NCBI GenBank assembly: GCA_964403795.1
Contig: CAYOHP010000023.1
Span: forward strand, 1 to 41,849
Reading direction: 5' to 3'
Source: CAYOHP01 sp964403795 [NCBI: uncultured bacterium]
Lineage (GTDB): Bacteria; Muiribacteriota; UBA6191; CAZXTJ01
DNA length: 41,849 nucleotides
Shown: in pieces, positions 1-9,640 of the stretch
How the letters are laid out: every line of letters starts with the position of its first letter
How positions within the stretch are numbered: position 1 is the first letter of the stretch
Made by a program: the position numbers and the translations under genes
The notes under the pieces: generated by a model
Seen by the model: only the letters and a program-made list of their open reading frames with translations
What the model was told of the DNA's origin: nothing
The model's database searches: none

Positions 1-1
1 G

Positions 2-1189
<1,188 letters not shown>

Positions 1190-1234
1190 CCTCTTCCCCG
1201 GAAACCTCCCACTTCCCCGGACCAAGGAGTCCCC

Positions 1235-3799
1235 ATGGATCAGAACGACCCGACCCAGCCAGGAGCCCCGGCGACCGGTGAGCATCGGATCTCGATCTCC
1301 TCGGAGATGCAGGAGTCCTACCTCGACTACGCCATGAGCGTGATCGTGGCCCGGGCCCTCCCCGACGCCCGCGACGGGTTGAAGCCCGTCCACCGCAGGA
1401 TCCTCTACACCATGGGGGACATGGGACTGGCCTTCAACCGTCCCTATCGCAAGAGCGCCCGCATCGTGGGCGACGTCATGGGCAAGTACCACCCCCACGG
1501 CGACGGCGCCATCTACGACGCCCTGGCGCGCATGGCCCAGCCCTGGTCGCTCCGGTACCCGATCGTCGACGGCCAGGGGAACTTCGGATCGATCGACGGC
1601 GACAACCCCGCCGCCATGCGGTACACGGAAGCCCGCCTCCAACGCATCTCCCAGGAGGTCCTCTCGGACCTCGAGATGGAGACCGTCGACTGGCGTCCCA
1701 ACTACGACGAGTCCCTCCAGGAACCGGTGGTGCTGCCGACCCGCCTTCCCAACCTGCTGGTCAACGGCAGCGACGGGATCGCGGTGGGCATGGCGACCAA
1801 GATCCCGCCCCACAACCTGGGCGAGATCGTCGACGCCCTCTGCCACCTCCTCGAACACCCCGAGGCGGACATCGAGGACCTGCTCCGGTTCGTCCCGGGA
1901 CCCGACTTCCCGACCGGCGCCTTCATCGTGGGTCGCCAGGAGGTGCGGGAGGGATACCGGACCGGCCGAGGTCGCTGCGTGATGCGGGCCGCGGTCGAGA
2001 TCGAGGAGGAGAAGGGCCGGGAGCGGCTGATCGTCACCGCCATCCCCTACCAGGTCTCCAAGGGGAAGCTGCTCGAGGACATCGCGGCCCTGGTCCGGCA
2101 GAAGGAGATCGAGGGGATCTCCGACCTGCGGGACGAGTCGGACCGGCGCGGCATGCGGGTGGTCATCGAGATCAAGCGGGACGCCAACGCCGAGGTCGTC
2201 AAGAACCTGCTGTTCAAGAAGACCCAGCTCCAGTCGACCTTCGGGATCAACATGGTGGCGCTGGTCGACGGTCGCCCCGAGCAGTGCGGCCTGAAGCGGC
2301 TCCTCGAGGTGTTCCTGCGCCACCGGGTCGACGTGGTGATCCGCCGCAGCCGCTACGAGCTGCGCAAGGCCAAGGAGAGGATCCACCTCCTCGAAGGCCT
2401 GAAGATCGCGCTGGACAATATCGACGCCGTGATCCGGATCATCCGGGCGGCTACCGATGCCGACCAGGCCCGCAGCGAGCTGATGGCGGGCTTCGCCCTC
2501 TCCCAGGTCCAGGCGCAGGCGATCCTCGACATGCGCCTCCAGAAGCTGACCAGCCTGGAGGTCCAGAAGCTGGTCGACGAGATGCAGGCGCTCTACCAGC
2601 GGATCAAGGAACTGGAAGCGATCCTCGCCGATATCCGCCTGGTGCACGGCCTGATCCGGGAGGAGCTGACCGCCATCCGGGCGGCCTACGGGGACGTCCG
2701 CAGGACCCAGTTCCTGGCCGAAGCCGGGGACTTCGACCCCCGGGACTTCTACAAGGACGAGGCCAAGGTCATCACCCTCACCTGCTCGGGCTACGTGAAG
2801 ACCCTTCCCCTGGACACCTACAAGGCCCAGAACCGGGGCGGCAAGGGACTCTCGGGGATGAGCCTGAAGGAGGAGGACGCGGTCGCCAGCTCCCTGATCG
2901 CGGGCACCTTCGACCACGTCCTCTTCTTCACCAACCGGGGACGGGTCCTGGCCCTGAAGGTCTACGGGATCCCGGAGGGGAGCCGCACCTCCAAGGGCAA
3001 GGCGATCGTGAACCTGCTCCCGATGGAGAAGGACGAGACCATCACCACCATGCTCTCGGTCCGCGGTTTCGAGGACGAGAACCTCTGCATCGTGCTCGCC
3101 ACCCGCCAGGGCCAGATCAAGCGGTCGAAGCTCTCGGAGTACGCCTCGGCCGCCCGGCTCGCCAACGGGATCCACGCCCTCAAGTTCAAGGGCGGGGAGG
3201 ACGAGGTCCGCTCGGTGAGGCTCACCGACCTGCGGTACGAGAAGGACAACCAGATCCTGCTCGGGACCCGCGACGGCCAGAGCATCCGGTTCCGGGAGGA
3301 CGACGTCTCCCTGCAGGGGCGGATCAGCCAGGGGGTGCGCGGCATGACCCTCGAGGACGGCGACGAGGTGGTGGGCATGGAGGTCATCCGGGAGGGGGAG
3401 ACCGACGCCAGCCTCCTGGCGGTGACGGAGAACGGTTACGGCAAGCGCACCAAGCTGGACGAGTACCCGCTCCGGGGGCGAGGCGGGAAGGGCGTCATCA
3501 ACATCAAGGTCAACGAGCGCAACGGCAAGGTGGCGGCGTTTAGGAGCGTGACCCGGGAGGACGACGTGATCGTCAACACCCGGGGCGGACAGGTGATCCG
3601 TATCCCCTGCCACAGCATCTCCGAGATCGGCCGCAACACCATGGGCGTCCGGATCATGAACCTGGACGAGGGCGACCTGCTGGTCAACCTCGGGGTGATC
3701 CGCAGCGAGGACGAGGACCGTTCCGAGGCCACCGGTGCCGAGGGGGAGCCGACCGGGGGCGCGATCGTGATGGAGGGCCCCGGGGACGGGGAGGAGTGA
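1235..3799 (+). CDS. gyrA: DNA gyrase subunit A
   Basis: Breakage-reunion subunit of gyrase, 854 residues, the usual length. The ATG at 1235 is preceded by AAGGAG (1224-1229). The winged-helix domain carries the catalytic tyrosine in [10 protein letters not shown] (Tyr130). The coiled-coil tower and the C-terminal beta-pinwheel follow. The GyrA box, normally QRRGGKG, reads QNRGGKG at residues 532-538; the retained GGKG core argues for gyrase over topoisomerase IV. In the quinolone-resistance region the residue equivalent to E. coli Ser83 is Gly91 ([10 protein letters not shown]), while the Asp87 equivalent is kept (Asp95). The acidic, Gly-rich C-terminal tail is typical. The stop is followed after 4 bp by the next start, whose ribosome-binding site lies inside the gyrA 3' end. 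Confidence 0.98.
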   Translation: MDQNDPTQPGAPATGEHRISISSEMQESYLDYAMSVIVARALPDARDGLKPVHRRILYTMGDMGLAFNRPYRKSARIVGDVMGKYHPHGDGAIYDALARMAQPWSLRYPIVDGQGNFGSIDGDNPAAMRYTEARLQRISQEVLSDLEMETVDWRPNYDESLQEPVVLPTRLPNLLVNGSDGIAVGMATKIPPHNLGEIVDALCHLLEHPEADIEDLLRFVPGPDFPTGAFIVGRQEVREGYRTGRGRCVMRAAVEIEEEKGRERLIVTAIPYQVSKGKLLEDIAALVRQKEIEGISDLRDESDRRGMRVVIEIKRDANAEVVKNLLFKKTQLQSTFGINMVALVDGRPEQCGLKRLLEVFLRHRVDVVIRRSRYELRKAKERIHLLEGLKIALDNIDAVIRIIRAATDADQARSELMAGFALSQVQAQAILDMRLQKLTSLEVQKLVDEMQALYQRIKELEAILADIRLVHGLIREELTAIRAAYGDVRRTQFLAEAGDFDPRDFYKDEAKVITLTCSGYVKTLPLDTYKAQNRGGKGLSGMSLKEEDAVASSLIAGTFDHVLFFTNRGRVLALKVYGIPEGSRTSKGKAIVNLLPMEKDETITTMLSVRGFEDENLCIVLATRQGQIKRSKLSEYASAARLANGIHALKFKGGEDEVRSVRLTDLRYEKDNQILLGTRDGQSIRFREDDVSLQGRISQGVRGMTLEDGDEVVGMEVIREGETDASLLAVTENGYGKRTKLDEYPLRGRGGKGVINIKVNERNGKVAAFRSVTREDDVIVNTRGGQVIRIPCHSISEIGRNTMGVRIMNLDEGDLLVNLGVIRSEDEDRSEATGAEGEPTGGAIVMEGPGDGEE

Positions 3800-3803
3800 G
3801 CCG

Positions 3804-4157
3804 GTGAGCGAGCCGTCGGAGCTGGTTCCGCTCCACCTGCCGGAGGGCGCGGGTCCGGGGGGAGCGCGCGCCGGCCGGCGCGGAGGAGTCCTGAGCGGGC
3901 TCTCCACCGTCGTGGTGGTGGCCTTCGGGATCTGCCTCTCGAAGCTCTACCTCGACCAGTACATCGAGATCCGCAGGCTGAAGGCCCGTCGCACCGAGGT
4001 CGAAGCCCAGGCTCGCGACACCCGGGTGCGCTGGGAGAAGCTGGCCGAGGAGGTCGAGTACCTCGAGACCCTCGAAGGGGTCGAGCGGCTCGCCCGGGAC
4101 AAGCTCCGCTACATCCGCCCCGACGAGGTCATCCTCGTCCCCCTGCGCTCTCCCTGA
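3804..4157 (+). CDS. FtsB/DivIC-family septum formation initiator-like protein
   Basis: Predicted bitopic division protein of 117 residues. The GTG start at 3804 uses a GGAGGAG site embedded in the last codons of gyrA, so it is translationally coupled to gyrA. A short basic cytoplasmic segment (residues 1-32) precedes one transmembrane helix (about 33-48, STVVVVAFGICLSKLYL). It is followed by a periplasmic helix rich in E, R and L (about 52-92) with coiled-coil character. The C-terminus contains LEGVERLARDKLRYIRPDEV, matching the family's A-R-E/D-K-L-x-Y-x-x-P-x-E pattern. In the FtsB/DivIC family such proteins bridge FtsL and FtsQ at the septum. The family call is by motif and topology; the gyrA neighbourhood is unusual for it. 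Confidence 0.82.
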   Translation: MSEPSELVPLHLPEGAGPGGARAGRRGGVLSGLSTVVVVAFGICLSKLYLDQYIEIRRLKARRTEVEAQARDTRVRWEKLAEEVEYLETLEGVERLARDKLRYIRPDEVILVPLRSP

Positions 4158-4173
4158 AGCCGGGCCGTACTTC

Positions 4174-4195
4174 CCCGGTCCCGGCCCCGACCGGG
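4174..4195 (+). terminator. GC-rich hairpin after the ftsB-like gene, possible terminator
   Basis: CCCGGTC (4174-4180) pairs perfectly with GACCGGG (4189-4195) across an 8-nt loop, 17 bp after the stop at 4157. There is no T-run, so it would be a weak or Rho-assisted terminator at best. An alternative register (GTCCCGG with CCGGGAC) is also possible. The remaining sequence up to 4232 shows no clear promoter. Confidence 0.3.
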
Positions 4196-4232
4196 ACTGG
4201 ACGGGCCGGGCCGAACTGCCGATCCCAGGAAC

Positions 4233-6305
4233 GTGAAGGCAGGTCAGGTCGCGCCCTCGACGGTGTCCCGACGCGCCCCGCTGGCCTCCAGCCTGGCGAT
4301 CGGACTCGCCTGCCTGCTGGTCCTGGGCTGCGGGAACGAGGGGGATCCCTTCGGCCTGATCGCGCCCGAGGCCAGGGTGGCGATCGTCTCGACCCGCCCC
4401 GTGGATCGCGAGACCGGGGTCTCGGTGGATGCCATCGTCACGGTCGCCTTCCCGGCCGATCTCGACCTCGGGACCGTGAACCCGGCCGCTTTCGTGCTGA
4501 CCGAGGAATCCGGGCTCCCGGTGGCCCGCACGGTGGCCTACGACGCCACCTCCCGGGTCGTCTCGGTGCGTCCGGCCCGCCGGCTGCGGCCGACCAACCT
4601 CCACCAGATGGCGATCCAGGGGGTCCGGTCGCGCCAGGGGGTGCTGTTCGCCCCGACGGTCTTCTCCTTCGCCACCGGCGAGGACACCGATCGCAACGGT
4701 CCTCGGGTGATCGCGGTCAGCCCCATCCCGGACCAGGCCAACGTCCCCCGGAACGCCAACGTGGTCGTGACCTTCGACCGGGCCATGGACCGCGACAGCT
4801 TGTTCCAGGCCTTCTCGATCTCGGACTCCATCTCCGGAGCCCTCTCCCTGGACGCCACCGAGCGGATCCTGACCTTCACCCCGGGTGCCCTCCTGCCGCT
4901 CGAGACCACGGTGCGGGTCCAGGTCGCGGCCTCGGCCCGGGACCGGGACGGGGTCCCGCTCCGTAGCGACTTCCTCTCCACCTTCCGGACCCCCGACCGG
5001 GACGCCTTCCGCATCCTCCAGACCACCCCCGCCGACGGCAGCCTCAATGCCGCACCCACCACCTTGCTGGTCTTCCGGTTCTCGGAGCCGGTGGACCGCA
5101 GCACGGTCACCACCAACTTCTCGATCACGGCCACCGGCCTGGCGGTGCCGGTCCCCATCGCCGCCAACTTCACGTTCTCCCAGAACGACCAGGTGGTGAC
5201 CTACGATCCGGCCCCTGGGTTCCCCGCCTTCGTGGGCTGGAGGGGGGGCAGCACGGTGACCGCCACCTTGGCGCAGGAGATCCGCAGCGCCTCCAGCGGT
5301 GCCCGGCTGCCGGCTCCCTTCGTGCTGGATTTCGGGGTCGAGAACATCGCGCCCCAGGTCGTCTCCACCGTCCCGCAGAACGGGGCCGTCGACGTGCCGA
5401 CCACCCAGGTGGTCCGGTTCCGGTTCAGCGAACCGCTCGACCCGGCGACCGTGGTCCCGGCGAACTTCACGGTCTCCCAGGGGCCCACCGTGGCCGGCAC
5501 CCTCACCCTGGAGGACTCCGGGAGGACGGTGGTGTTCACGCCTACGACCGGTTTCCAGAACGTGGTGGTGCCGGTCCAGATAGTGGCAGGCACCGCCATC
5601 ACCGACCGGGGCGGGACGCCGCTCGCCGGCGCGGTGACCATCTCGTTCTCGATCGACGACAGTCCGCCCTTCGTGACCCAGACGTTCCCGCTGGCCGGAG
5701 CCCAGGACGTGCCCGTCACCCTGGCGCCGGAGCGGCGGGTCCGCTTCCGGTTCAACGAGGCCCTCGACCAGGCGGCCACCCGCGGCACCTTCGCGATCGC
5801 GCCCGACGCCACGGGCGGCAACGTGACCTTCCCGGATCCCTTCACCCTGGTCTATGTCCCGCCGGTGCTGCCCACCCCGGTCGATCCGCCCCTGGCCCCC
5901 AACCAGAAGCTGGTGAACGGGCGCACCAACTACTCGGTGACCTTCACGGCCTTCGACCTGGCCTCGAATCCGACCGCGGTGAGCCTGGCCTTCCGCAGCG
6001 ACGACGACCCGCCGGTGGTCCAGAGCTCGTCGCCCACCGGGGTCTCGGCGCTGACCACCTCCGTGAGCGTCACCTTCGGGGAACTGATGGACAAGGACAC
6101 CATGCAGGGCGCGGTGACCTTCGAGCGGACCATCCCGATCCCCGCGGTCTTGCCCGTGACCCTGAACCGCGGCGACTTCGGCTTCGACTTCACGCCGACC
6201 CTCCAGGCCGCGGCCACCTACCGGGTGACGGTCTCGACCGGGATCACCGACCTGGCGGGCGTCCCGCTGGGGGCGGCCTTCTCCTTCGCCTTCACCACGC
6301 CCTGA
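4233..6305 (+). CDS. Lipoprotein with six Big_5-type Ig-like repeats
   Basis: A 690-residue envelope protein. The GTG start at 4233 is just after an AGGA. The N-terminus is a lipoprotein signal: Arg-Arg at 13-14, hydrophobic core 17-31, lipobox LVLGC with Cys33 as the lipidation site. The mature part consists of about six repeats of roughly 100 residues, each opening with a pattern like 'V-x-x-x-x-P-x-x-G-x-x-x-V-P' followed by 'v-x-F-s-e-x-l-D-x-x-T' (for example VRFRFSEPLDPATV, VRFRFNEALD, VVVTFDRAMD). This is the signature of bacterial Ig-like domain 5. Such repeats are generally cell-surface or adhesion modules; no catalytic domain is visible. It ends 9 bp before the convergent kinase gene. 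The lipoprotein and repeat calls are firm; the function is unknown. Confidence 0.88.
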   Translation: MKAGQVAPSTVSRRAPLASSLAIGLACLLVLGCGNEGDPFGLIAPEARVAIVSTRPVDRETGVSVDAIVTVAFPADLDLGTVNPAAFVLTEESGLPVARTVAYDATSRVVSVRPARRLRPTNLHQMAIQGVRSRQGVLFAPTVFSFATGEDTDRNGPRVIAVSPIPDQANVPRNANVVVTFDRAMDRDSLFQAFSISDSISGALSLDATERILTFTPGALLPLETTVRVQVAASARDRDGVPLRSDFLSTFRTPDRDAFRILQTTPADGSLNAAPTTLLVFRFSEPVDRSTVTTNFSITATGLAVPVPIAANFTFSQNDQVVTYDPAPGFPAFVGWRGGSTVTATLAQEIRSASSGARLPAPFVLDFGVENIAPQVVSTVPQNGAVDVPTTQVVRFRFSEPLDPATVVPANFTVSQGPTVAGTLTLEDSGRTVVFTPTTGFQNVVVPVQIVAGTAITDRGGTPLAGAVTISFSIDDSPPFVTQTFPLAGAQDVPVTLAPERRVRFRFNEALDQAATRGTFAIAPDATGGNVTFPDPFTLVYVPPVLPTPVDPPLAPNQKLVNGRTNYSVTFTAFDLASNPTAVSLAFRSDDDPPVVQSSSPTGVSALTTSVSVTFGELMDKDTMQGAVTFERTIPIPAVLPVTLNRGDFGFDFTPTLQAAATYRVTVSTGITDLAGVPLGAAFSFAFTTP

Positions 6306-6314
6306 GCCCGAGCC

Positions 6315-8801
6315 TCACGGCGCGCCACGGGCGGTGGCGGGATCCCCGGTCCGGAGGGGAGCCTCGAACGCCAGACGGAGCTGGTGCAGCACCCAGATCG
6401 AGGCTCCGAAGGTCCCCGGGATGCGTCGGGCCGAGAGCCGGATCCGCCACGGGGCCGGCCCCAATACCTCCGAGGCCAGTCGCCAGCCGGGTCCGTCGAC
6501 CTCCCCCGTGGAGATCGGCTCCTGGAGCATGAAGCCCCGGACCAGGCGCAGGCGGATCCGCCCCTCGACCTCGGCCACCAGGGGAAGTCCCTGGAAGGGC
6601 AGTTCGGGCAAGTGGACCGCCAGGGCCACGGGGCCGTCAGGGGCGCGACGCGGCTGGACCAGGACGGTGGCGTGCTCGACGGGCTCGGGCAGGAACGGGC
6701 CGTAGCGGCTCTCGGTCTCCCGGCGCAGCGCCAGGAACGCGGCCCCTCCCAGGTCGAGGAAGGCCTGTTCCCGGGCCGTACGAGGTCGGCCCGCGGTCCC
6801 GATCCAGCACCAGGCGGGAGGGTCGAAGACCTCGAAGGTCTGGTCCCAGGGAGTGTCCCGCGGAAAGAGACGGGGTGCCACCATGGGCCGGTAGAGGGGT
6901 GCCACCCCGAACAGGGGAGCCGCCTCCCCGCCCAGGGAGCGGAGATGGTCGAGGAGGTCGAGGTCCTCCAAGGCCTCGTAGAGGCGGATCCGGGCCGCGA
7001 TCGGACCCGCCCGTTCCTGGAACTCGGCGGCGATCATCGGCTTGACGGCCTCGAACCGGGCCAGGTCCCCGGAAGCCTCCAGGGCCTTGCGGAGCCCTTC
7101 GAGATCGGGACTGGAGGCATCGAGGTCCGGGAACCGCTCGGCCACCAGACGGGTGACGTCCCGGGTCAACCCGGTCACGATCCCGACCAGCAGGTCCGAC
7201 CGGCTCGGGATCCCGCCGGGGAGTTCGACTTCCGCCAGCTCGCCGTCGCGGGTCTCGAGGATCAGGGTGGGAGACGCCCGGCCCCCGAGGGCCGCGGTCC
7301 CCGGGATCCGCAGGGCATGCTGCAGCCCGAAGTCCTCCTCCCGCGCCAGGACCTGTCCCTCTGCCCGCAGCTCGCCGCGGGCGGGAACCGGAGTGGTGAA
7401 GGCGAGCTGGACCGATCCGTCGGGCCGGGGCGAGAAGGTGGGCGATCGGAAGGAGGTCGGATCCCGGTCCGGCCCGTGGGGAAGGGTCCCGGGACCTTCC
7501 CCGGGATCGATCGGGACGCCTCCGATCGCCAGCCGGTGGGGGCCGTCCAGGGGCATGGGGAACCGCAGGCGGTGGCGGGTGCGGGGCGGCCCCTCGCCTC
7601 TCACCCGCCACCCGGCCGCGGAATCCGGATCGACCGGGAGGAGTTCGAGTTCGTCGGGCGCCGGGGAAGGGCTGGTCCAGGTGACGCCCAGGGAGCGGTG
7701 GTGCGGCTCGACCGCTACCGGCCCGGAGGCCCCGACCGGGGTCGAGGCGGGCCATGGGAGGAAGGCGGAGACGAGCACCAGGACCAGGAAGGGCAGCAGC
7801 CACGCCGTCGGGTTCCGCCTCTTGCCCCGGGCGCGACGGCGGGTCGCGGAGGCCGCCGACCTCGAGACCGCGAGCTCGCGACCGCTGAGGTCGGGAGCGG
7901 CAGGACTGCCGGGAACCGGGTCGGAGGACTTCGACGGCCCCGGCTCCCCCGGGCGCGGTCCGGACTCCGGAGCGAGCCCGGGCAAGGGCATGGCCGCGGC
8001 CTCCAGGGCCTCGACCAGGGTGGGAGCGTCCTGAGGACGGGCCCCGGGATCGGCCTCCATGCCTCGTACCACCAGGTCCGCCAGCACCTCTGCCGGCCGG
8101 TCGCCCGGGCCGGCCTGGAGGAAGCGGCGGGCGAGGGTGGCGGGAGCCTCCCCGTAGGGGGACCGGGCGGACCAGGCCTCGAACACGAGCACCGACCACT
8201 GGTAGACGTCGGCGGCGGGCTTCAGCTCCTCGCCTTTCCAAGCCTCCGGGGAGAGGTAGGCCGGAGTCCCCAGGATGTCCCCCTGGAGCGTCATGCGGGT
8301 GAAGCGCTCGCCTCCCGCCAGGCCGAAGTCGGTGATCACGAAGTCGCCGCCGGGGGTCTCCATCACGTTGGCCGGCTTGATGTCCCGGTGGACGACCCCG
8401 TGCCGGTGCAGGGCCGCCAGACCCTTGGCCACGTCAGTGGCCATCCGGATCACCTGGTCGCGGGACCAGGGGTCCCGGCCGGGACCGATCTTCGCCTCGA
8501 GGGATCGCCCCTCCACGTACTCCATGGCGAGGTAGGGGATCTCCCCTCCCAGGTCCGCGTCCAGCAGGCGCACCACGTTGGGGTGGTGGATCAGGCTCAG
8601 GGCCTTGGCCTCCCGCTTCAGGCGGGCCCGCAGCTTGCGGTTGGCGACGGCCCCGGGGTGCAGGGTCTTCAGGGCGACCCGGCGCTCGAGATCGCCTCGC
8701 TCGGCCAGGTAGACCGCACCCATTCCCCCTTGGCCGAGGAGACCGAGGATCCGGTAGGGGCCGATGGTCTCGGGACTCGGGTGCTCGGGGGGCGTGTCCA
8801 T
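6315..8801 (-). CDS. Transmembrane Ser/Thr protein kinase with large extracytoplasmic domain
   Basis: An 828-residue Hanks-type kinase. The start is the ATG at 8801, 14 bp after the upstream pseudokinase stop; the frame is open further upstream but reads antisense to kinase-fold sequence there. The kinase domain (about 15-270) is complete: Gly loop GQGGMGAVY (24-32), VALK Lys45, HRDIKPAN with Asp140, DFG 158-160, and GTPAYLSPE where Ser replaces the Ala of APE. A Pro-rich basic linker (275-330) leads to one transmembrane helix (about 333-350). The roughly 475-residue outer part starts with fibronectin/Ig-like beta segments (LGVTW, VQLAF, LILET) and continues as a helical region. The outer region resembles that of the kinase at 12523-14859. 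It is likely a receptor kinase; the ligand is unknown. Confidence 0.9.
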   Translation of the reverse strand: MDTPPEHPSPETIGPYRILGLLGQGGMGAVYLAERGDLERRVALKTLHPGAVANRKLRARLKREAKALSLIHHPNVVRLLDADLGGEIPYLAMEYVEGRSLEAKIGPGRDPWSRDQVIRMATDVAKGLAALHRHGVVHRDIKPANVMETPGGDFVITDFGLAGGERFTRMTLQGDILGTPAYLSPEAWKGEELKPAADVYQWSVLVFEAWSARSPYGEAPATLARRFLQAGPGDRPAEVLADLVVRGMEADPGARPQDAPTLVEALEAAAMPLPGLAPESGPRPGEPGPSKSSDPVPGSPAAPDLSGRELAVSRSAASATRRRARGKRRNPTAWLLPFLVLVLVSAFLPWPASTPVGASGPVAVEPHHRSLGVTWTSPSPAPDELELLPVDPDSAAGWRVRGEGPPRTRHRLRFPMPLDGPHRLAIGGVPIDPGEGPGTLPHGPDRDPTSFRSPTFSPRPDGSVQLAFTTPVPARGELRAEGQVLAREEDFGLQHALRIPGTAALGGRASPTLILETRDGELAEVELPGGIPSRSDLLVGIVTGLTRDVTRLVAERFPDLDASSPDLEGLRKALEASGDLARFEAVKPMIAAEFQERAGPIAARIRLYEALEDLDLLDHLRSLGGEAAPLFGVAPLYRPMVAPRLFPRDTPWDQTFEVFDPPAWCWIGTAGRPRTAREQAFLDLGGAAFLALRRETESRYGPFLPEPVEHATVLVQPRRAPDGPVALAVHLPELPFQGLPLVAEVEGRIRLRLVRGFMLQEPISTGEVDGPGWRLASEVLGPAPWRIRLSARRIPGTFGASIWVLHQLRLAFEAPLRTGDPATARGAP

Positions 8802-8815
8802 GGAGGGGCTGCCCC

Positions 8816-9598
8816 TCAGCCCGAGGAGAGCCCGGCCAGGGCCAGGCGGAACTCGCGGGCCGAGGGGAACCGGTCCTTGGGTTCCGGAGCCAGGGCGCGC
8901 GCCAGGATCGGGTCGAGTCCGGGCGGGATCCCCTCCCGGCGTCCGACCAGCCCCGGATAGGCGAAGTCGAGCCGGATCGCGCTCTCTCCCGCCAGCACCT
9001 CGTACACGAGGTTGCCGAGCAGGTAGAGGTCGGTGGCGGGCGTGAACGGGAGGTCCCGGATGGTCTCCGGGGTCAGGGTGGGCAGCGAGGAGGGCTGCAC
9101 TCCCTGGAGGGTGAGACTCGAGAAGGCGAAGTTCCGGACCATCCCGAACTCCGCGATCAGGGACTTGCCCGAGTCCATATCGTAGTAGACGCTCCCCGCC
9201 CGGATGTCGCGGTGGAGGATGTCCGAGGCATGGAGGTACTCGAGGGCGGCGAGCACGTCCTGGCCGATCGCCACCGCGTCCCGCCAGTCGAACTCGACGG
9301 TCCGGCCCGCCAGGATCTCGGAGAGGGGGCGGAAGGTGGGACTGGTCGGGGCCGCGTAGAAGACCTTGCCCTGGACGCACCCGGAGTCGAGGACCGGGAG
9401 GATGCCGGGATGGCAGAGGCTGCTCAGGGTCTGGAACTCGGCCTCGAACCGCCGGTAGCTGGGACTCTCGGAATCGACCAGCTCGTTCAGGACCCTGAGC
9501 AGGACGTTGGCCCCGTCCTCGGCCTGGGCGAGGAAGACCGAGAGATAGCCCTGGCTCGAGACCAGCTTCTTGATACGGTAGCGGCCGAAGGTGGTCAT
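8816..9598 (-). CDS. Pseudokinase (protein-kinase fold lacking key catalytic residues)
   Basis: A 260-residue protein that is only a kinase domain. The ATG at 9598 is chosen because the fold begins immediately (MTTFGRYRIKKL). It aligns along the whole length with Hanks kinases but is degenerate: the Gly loop reads SSQGYLSVF; the VAIK lysine is Arg35 (VLLRVL); HRDIKPxN reads HRDIRAGS, so Lys becomes Arg133 and Asn becomes Ser136; DFG reads EFG (150-152). The activation segment keeps LTLQG and TPE, close to the LTLQG/MTLQG of the downstream active kinase. No membrane segment is seen. It lies 14 bp upstream of the active kinase gene in the same orientation, suggesting an allosteric partner or scaffold. 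Reading frame and codon usage are intact, so it is not a decayed gene. Confidence 0.85.
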   Translation of the reverse strand: MTTFGRYRIKKLVSSQGYLSVFLAQAEDGANVLLRVLNELVDSESPSYRRFEAEFQTLSSLCHPGILPVLDSGCVQGKVFYAAPTSPTFRPLSEILAGRTVEFDWRDAVAIGQDVLAALEYLHASDILHRDIRAGSVYYDMDSGKSLIAEFGMVRNFAFSSLTLQGVQPSSLPTLTPETIRDLPFTPATDLYLLGNLVYEVLAGESAIRLDFAYPGLVGRREGIPPGLDPILARALAPEPKDRFPSAREFRLALAGLSSG

Positions 9599-9640
9599 CC
9601 GGGACCCACCGTAGCGTCGGGGAGGGAGGGGAGTCGAGCC

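Noticed and set aside
1235-3799. Possible topoisomerase IV subunit ParC instead of GyrA.
   Set aside because: A GyrA-box-like QNRGGKG and normal gyrase C-terminal domain are present, next to gyrB.
6384-8960. Plus-strand open frame of 858 codons opposite the receptor kinase.
   Set aside because: Composition is that of an antisense shadow (Gly/Arg/Pro/Glu-rich, no domain), while the minus strand has a complete kinase.
8816-9598. Pseudokinase considered as a decaying pseudogene.
   Set aside because: The frame is intact, composition normal and fold-level conservation continuous, so loss of catalysis looks selected rather than random decay.
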